From Shinella fusca (GTDB lineage Bacteria > Pseudomonadota > Alphaproteobacteria > Rhizobiales > Rhizobiaceae): DNA of 64,000 bases. Position 1 is the first letter of the stretch, and every line of letters begins with the position of its first letter. A program made the translations under genes and the position numbers. The DNA lies in the NCBI RefSeq assembly GCF_014203155.1, contig NZ_JACHIK010000003.1, positions 1 to 64,000 on the forward strand, read 5' to 3'. Under the pieces are notes generated by a model. It was not told where the DNA came from. It made no database searches and saw nothing but the letters and a program-made list of their open reading frames with translations. Shown piece by piece: positions 60,664 through 64,000 of this stretch.

Positions 60664-60996
60664 ATGAACGAGACCGCAGACGACGTGCTCGACCCGCTCG
60701 CCATCGCCGAGCGCTGGATGGATGACGGGCGCATGGTGGCGCTTGCCACGGTGGTCGAGACCTGGGGATCGGCGCCGCGCCCGGTCGGCAGCCATCTGGT
60801 GATCGACGGCGAGGGCAATTTCCACGGCTCCGTCTCCGGCGGCTGCGTGGAAGGGGCGGTGATCAGCGAGGCGATGGACGTGATAAGCGACGGGGAGCCG
60901 CGCATGCTGGAATTCGGCGTCGCCGACGAGACCGCCTGGCGCGTCGGCCTTTCCTGCGGCGGGCGCATTCGCGTCTATGTGGAAAGGGTCGGCTGA
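60664..60996 (+). CDS. XdhC/CoxI family protein, N-terminal domain only
   Basis: 110 residues. VALATVVETWGSAPRPVGSH and the GSVSGGCVEGAVI motif belong to the XdhC/CoxI N-terminal domain. XdhC proteins bind the molybdenum cofactor, add or protect its terminal sulfur and insert it into xanthine dehydrogenase-like enzymes. Here the two domains are separate proteins: the next gene has the other. GGAGG ahead of the ATG. Confidence 0.85.
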   Translation: MNETADDVLDPLAIAERWMDDGRMVALATVVETWGSAPRPVGSHLVIDGEGNFHGSVSGGCVEGAVISEAMDVISDGEPRMLEFGVADETAWRVGLSCGGRIRVYVERVG

Positions 60997-61694
60997 TGGA
61001 TCCCTATCTGCTGCGCAAATTGAACAGGGAGCGCGCCGCGCGCCGCGCCGTCATCCACCTGACGGACCTCGGCGACGGGCGCGACCGCGTCATCTGCGAG
61101 GGCGACCCGGTGGCGGGGCCCCTCGGCGAGGCGGTCGCGGCGGCCTTCCGCTCCGGCAAATCGGGCATTGCGGAGGCTGACGGGCGCACCTTCTTCCTCA
61201 ACGTCCACCTGCCGCCGGCGCGCATCGTCGTCATCGGCGCGGTGCATATCAGCCAGGCGTTGGCGCAGATGGCGAAGATCGCCGGCTTCGACATCGCCGT
61301 CATCGATCCGCGCACGGCCTTCGCCACCGAGGAGCGCTTCGCCGGCATCGACCTTGTCGCGGACTGGCCGGAGGACGTGCTGAAGGGCCGCCCGCTCGAT
61401 GCCTATACGGCGCTCGTCGCCGTGACGCACGATCCGAAGATCGACGATGTCCCGCTCTCGCAGGCGCTGTCCGCCGACTGCTTCTATATCGGCGCCCTCG
61501 GCAGCCGGAAGACCCATGCTAGGCGCGTCGAGCGGCTGACGGCGCTCGGCCATACGGAGGCGGAGATCGGCCGGATTTCCGCGCCGATCGGTCTCGATAT
61601 CGGCGCGGCGAGCCCGGCGGAGATCGCCGTCGCCATTCTCGGCGACATCATCCAGCACCTGCGCCGCCGGGCGCTGCGCGGGACCGCGGCGTGA
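60996..61694 (+). CDS. XdhC Rossmann-domain protein
   Basis: 232 residues. After a 70-residue N-terminal part, a Rossmann-type domain starts with ARIVVIGAVHISQALAQMA; IGALGSRKTHARR and the APIGLDIGAASPAEIAVAI end are the XdhC C-terminal signature. Its ATG overlaps the stop of the preceding XdhC half by one base. The pair rebuilds a complete XdhC in two chains. Confidence 0.86.
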   Translation: MDPYLLRKLNRERAARRAVIHLTDLGDGRDRVICEGDPVAGPLGEAVAAAFRSGKSGIAEADGRTFFLNVHLPPARIVVIGAVHISQALAQMAKIAGFDIAVIDPRTAFATEERFAGIDLVADWPEDVLKGRPLDAYTALVAVTHDPKIDDVPLSQALSADCFYIGALGSRKTHARRVERLTALGHTEAEIGRISAPIGLDIGAASPAEIAVAILGDIIQHLRRRALRGTAA

Positions 61695-62287
61695 GCGTCG
61701 CCGCCCTCGTTCTGGCCGCCGGCAGCGCAAGCCGCATGAACGGCCGCCACAAGCTGCTCGCCGCCTTCGACGGCACGGCGCTGGTGCGCCGTTCGGTGGA
61801 GGCGGCGCTTGCCGGTGCGCCGGACCGTGTCGTGGTCGTGACGGGGCACCGGGCGGAGGAGATCGAGGCGGAGCTTGCCGGGCTTGCGGTCGGGATCGTG
61901 CGCAATCCGGATTATGCCGAGGGCATGTCGACCTCGTTGCGGGCCGGCATCGCGGCGCTCGATCCCGATTGCGACGGGGTTGTCGTGATGCTGGCGGACA
62001 TGCCGCATGTCACGGGCGCCGACGTGCGCCGGCTGCTCGACGCCTTTGCCGAAGCCGGCGGCCGCGCCGTCGTGCGTGCGGTCTCCGGCGGCAGGCGCGG
62101 CAATCCGGTCGTGCTGCCGCGCGCGACCTTCGCCGCGGTCCTTCGGCTCGAGGGCGATGTCGGCGCGCGGCATGTCATCGAAAGCGCCGGGCTCGACGTG
62201 GTGGACGTGGAGATCGGCGCGGCGGCGCAGGTCGACGTGGATACGCCCGAGGCGGTGGCGGCCGCGGGCGGCGTGCTGAAAGGATAG
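61691..62287 (+). CDS. MobA-like nucleotidyltransferase (MocA/CoxG-group, molybdenum cofactor cytidylyl- or guanylyltransferase)
   Basis: 198 residues. VLAAGSASRMNGRHKLL at the N-terminus is the NTP-transferase signature, and VMLADMPHVTG carries the metal-binding Asp. The family adds CMP or GMP to molybdopterin; the MocA subgroup, usual beside xdhC/coxE genes, makes the CMP form for xanthine-dehydrogenase-like enzymes. GTG start overlapping the upstream stop by four bases (GTGA). Last gene of the maturation cluster; TfoX follows 3 bp later. Confidence 0.82.
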   Translation: MSVAALVLAAGSASRMNGRHKLLAAFDGTALVRRSVEAALAGAPDRVVVVTGHRAEEIEAELAGLAVGIVRNPDYAEGMSTSLRAGIAALDPDCDGVVVMLADMPHVTGADVRRLLDAFAEAGGRAVVRAVSGGRRGNPVVLPRATFAAVLRLEGDVGARHVIESAGLDVVDVEIGAAAQVDVDTPEAVAAAGGVLKG

Positions 62288-62290
62288 GGG

Positions 62291-62608
62291 ATGGATCGCG
62301 ACGGGATCGAGGAAATGTTCCAGGCGCTGGGGCCGGTGACCATCAAGCGCATGTTCGGCGGCAAGGGCATCTATCACCAGGGCATCATCCTGGCGCTGGA
62401 ATATCGCGGCGATATCCTGCTCAAGGCCGATGGCGAGAGCGCGCCGGACTTCGAGGCGGCCGGCAGCCGGCAATGGACCTATGAGGGAAAGCGCGGCCAG
62501 CCGGTGAAGATGCCCTACTGGTCCGTGCCGGATGCGGCTTATGACGATCCGGACGAAATGGCCGTCTGGGTGCGGCGGGCCTACGAGGCGGCGCTGAGGG
62601 CGCGGTGA
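62291..62608 (+). CDS. TfoX/Sxy N-terminal domain protein
   Basis: 105 residues. VTIKRMFGGKGIYHQGIILA and the Tyr/Trp-rich middle are the TfoX N-terminal domain, which in Haemophilus belongs to a competence regulator; short forms with only this domain are common and of unknown role. Starts 3 bp after the MobA-like gene. Its last 28 bases overlap the converging NUDIX gene. Confidence 0.87.
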   Translation: MDRDGIEEMFQALGPVTIKRMFGGKGIYHQGIILALEYRGDILLKADGESAPDFEAAGSRQWTYEGKRGQPVKMPYWSVPDAAYDDPDEMAVWVRRAYEAALRAR

Positions 62609-63018
62609 CGCGCGCCAAGCGCCGCCACGGCATCGGCCGCGAAGCGCGAGAGCGGCGCGGGCAGCGCGTCGAGCGCGAACCAGCCGAATTCCGGCAGCTT
62701 TTCCGGCTCCATGACGCGCGGCTCGCCGGAGAAATCCTCGCTCACATAGATCAGCGAGAGCCAGTGCTGGCGCTCTTCCACGATGATCTGCTCGGAGACA
62801 CAGAGGAAATCGACCTTGCCGATGACAAGGCCCGATTCCTCCTCCGCCTCGCGGCGGGCCGAGTGGGCGGCGCGCTCCATGTGGTCGACCTTGCCGCCGA
62901 CGATGTTCCAGGTGCCGGCCTCGGGCGCGCGAAGGCGCCGGTAGAGCAACAGCTTGCCCTCACGCAAAAGCGCCAGGCCGCAACCGAGGCCTGGCACGTC
63001 GATACCGGGAACGGGCAT
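62581..63018 (-). CDS. NUDIX hydrolase
   Basis: 145 residues. The NUDIX box is complete: GGKVDHMERAAHSARREAEE followed by ESGL, with the metal-binding Glu residues. GLALLREGKLLLYRRLRAPE and TWNIVGG precede it. The substrate (a nucleoside diphosphate-type compound) is unknown. 8 bp separate it from the helicase gene upstream on the same strand. Confidence 0.9.
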   Translation of the reverse strand: MPVPGIDVPGLGCGLALLREGKLLLYRRLRAPEAGTWNIVGGKVDHMERAAHSARREAEEESGLVIGKVDFLCVSEQIIVEERQHWLSLIYVSEDFSGEPRVMEPEKLPEFGWFALDALPAPLSRFAADAVAALGARHRALSAAS

Positions 63019-63026
63019 GGAGCCGA

Positions 63027-64000
63027 TCAGGCCTTGCCGGCGATCAGCATGAAGGCCGGGACCTCGTCGCCGAAGCCGAGCGGCGTCGGGCCGTCGTCGT
63101 CGTCGCGGCGGTAACGGCTGCGGCGATCGCGGCTGTCGTCGTTGGCCGGGCGCGGGGCGGCATGGTTTGCGGCTCGCGGGTTGCGGGCGGGAGCCTGCGG
63201 GCGCCCTTCGGTCTTGCGTTCAGCTTTCACGGCTTCCACCTTCTCTTGCGCCTCACTGGTCTCGGTACGGGTTTCCGCACGGGGCTCGCCCCTGGTGTTC
63301 CGGCCGCGCGAACGGTCACGGTCGCGACCGCCGCGTTCGCGGCCGCCGCGGGGGCGTTCCTCGCTCTCGGCCTGCGGCGGCAGCGCGTCGATATCGCCGT
63401 TCAGCCATTCGATCTTCTGGTCGATCAGCTTTTCGATGGCATCGACGAACTTTCCGTCGCGCTTGGAGACGAGGGTGAAGGCGGCGCCCGAGCGGCCGGC
63501 CCGGCCGGTACGGCCGATGCGGTGGACATAGTCCTCGGCATGGATCGGGACGTCGAAGTTGAAGACGTGGCTCACGTCCGGGATATCGAGGCCGCGCGCG
63601 GCGACGTCGGACGCCACGAGCAGCGTGAGCTTGTTTTCCTTGAAGTTCGCCAGCATCGTCGTGCGGGCCCGCTGGTCCATGTCGCCGTGCAGCGCGCCGA
63701 CGGAGAAGCCGTGGCGGTCGAGCGAGCGGAAGAGGTCGGCGACGTCGACCTTGCGGTTGCAGAAGATGATCGCGTTCTTGAGGTCGTCCTGTGCGCGGAT
63801 GAGGTCGCGCAGCACGGAGCGCTTCTCGTAATCCTTGCTGTGGGTGGCGACGAGCCGCTGCGTCACGGTCTTGGCCGTGGAGGAGGGCGGGGCGACCTCG
63901 ATACGTTCCGGGTTCTGCAGGAAGCGGTCGGCCAGCTTCTGGATTTCCGGCGGCATGGTGGCCGAGAAGAACAGGGTCTGGCGGGTGAAGGGGATGAGCT
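63027..64000 (-). CDS. DEAD-box RNA helicase (RhlE-type), 5' part beyond the window
   Basis: Partial: the C-terminal 324 residues are present and the frame is open to the window edge. It enters with LFFSAT (motif III, SAT), followed by the second helicase domain: IIFCNRKVDVADLF, VGALHGDMDQRAR, VASDVAARGLDIPDV and HRIGRTGRAGRSG (motifs IV-VI). The last 150 residues are Arg/Gly/Asp/Glu-rich with no fold, an RNA-binding tail typical of RhlE proteins in alphaproteobacteria. It unwinds RNA in ribosome assembly or decay. The first domain and start lie beyond 64000. Confidence 0.9.
   Translation of the reverse strand, partial: LIPFTRQTLFFSATMPPEIQKLADRFLQNPERIEVAPPSSTAKTVTQRLVATHSKDYEKRSVLRDLIRAQDDLKNAIIFCNRKVDVADLFRSLDRHGFSVGALHGDMDQRARTTMLANFKENKLTLLVASDVAARGLDIPDVSHVFNFDVPIHAEDYVHRIGRTGRAGRSGAAFTLVSKRDGKFVDAIEKLIDQKIEWLNGDIDALPPQAESEERPRGGRERGGRDRDRSRGRNTRGEPRAETRTETSEAQEKVEAVKAERKTEGRPQAPARNPRAANHAAPRPANDDSRDRRSRYRRDDDDGPTPLGFGDEVPAFMLIAGKA

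Noticed and set aside
62291-62608. TfoX-domain gene as evidence of a competence system
   Set aside because: It has only the N-terminal domain and no com or pil genes are near; the domain alone does not imply competence.

Overview
The window is chromosomal, high-GC DNA (most codon third positions are G or C) of an alphaproteobacterium, most probably a member of the Rhizobiaceae (Rhizobium, Agrobacterium, Sinorhizobium/Ensifer or Shinella type). The clues are a recA-alaS pair, a 139-residue DksA read from TTG, a CckA hybrid kinase, a very long apolipoprotein-like coiled-coil protein of the growth pole ring (GPR/RgsE) type, the F1-ATPase inhibitor zeta subunit (DUF1476), DUF1127, a malic enzyme fused to a phosphotransacetylase-like domain, and dispersed palindromic repeats of a rhizobial kind. 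The genus cannot be fixed from the sequence alone. No phage, plasmid, transposase, CRISPR array, tRNA or rRNA is visible. This is mostly core genome.

Layout. 0.1-5.8 kb: malic enzyme, an LpxH-like phosphoesterase, an MFS carrier and L-Ala-D/L-Glu epimerase. 5.9-10.1 kb: an Mla/MCE-type lipid transport operon (STAS-MlaE, MlaF, MlaD and an auxiliary lipoprotein). 10.2-18.5 kb: a Tim44-like protein, the 1,894-residue GPR/RgsE-like protein, and an AT-rich divergent region with CtrA-type boxes shared with an Hpt-domain gene, followed by a 2Fe-2S ferredoxin. 18.5-18.7 kb: a probable small RNA with an anti-Shine-Dalgarno loop. 18.9-25.2 kb: a DUF922 protease-like protein, folP-folB-folK, a secreted protein, the coupled ycjX-ycjF pair and a SixA-like phosphatase. 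25.6-32.2 kb: dksA, a FliO-domain protein, cckA, and psuG-psuK. 32.4-37.9 kb: recA with an SOS operator, alaS and a GGDEF protein.

37.9-47.4 kb: GST, a Bcr/CflA pump, then a minus-strand purine block (purC, purS, a small coiled-coil gene and purQ, then purL), followed by bolA, a basic protein and the monothiol glutaredoxin grxD. A MocR regulator/DUF1127 pair and a lipoprotein gene sit between purQ and purL. 47.6-53.6 kb: zeta subunit, PAS-GGDEF-EAL protein, serine hydrolase, DUF2189 protein and purB. 53.7-57.8 kb: rpe with two small envelope genes, then a P1-family peptidase gene overlapping that of a periplasmic binding protein. 58.0-62.6 kb: flavin reductase, then MoxR ATPase, CoxE-like vWA protein, a split XdhC pair and a MobA-like nucleotidyltransferase, which look like a molybdenum-hydroxylase maturation set without its target enzyme. 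The window ends in a NUDIX hydrolase and a truncated DEAD-box helicase.

Themes. Several genes bear on cell-cycle and polar growth (CckA, CtrA-type boxes, GPR-like protein, Hpt protein). Others serve purine and folate synthesis, c-di-GMP signalling and envelope lipid handling. The least explained items are the candidate sRNA at 18.58-18.69 kb, the small coiled-coil gene inside the purine operon, the repeats in the operator between the MocR and DUF1127 genes, and the orphan molybdenum-hydroxylase maturation cluster. Because of high GC, nearly every gene carries long antisense or out-of-frame open frames; these were discarded.
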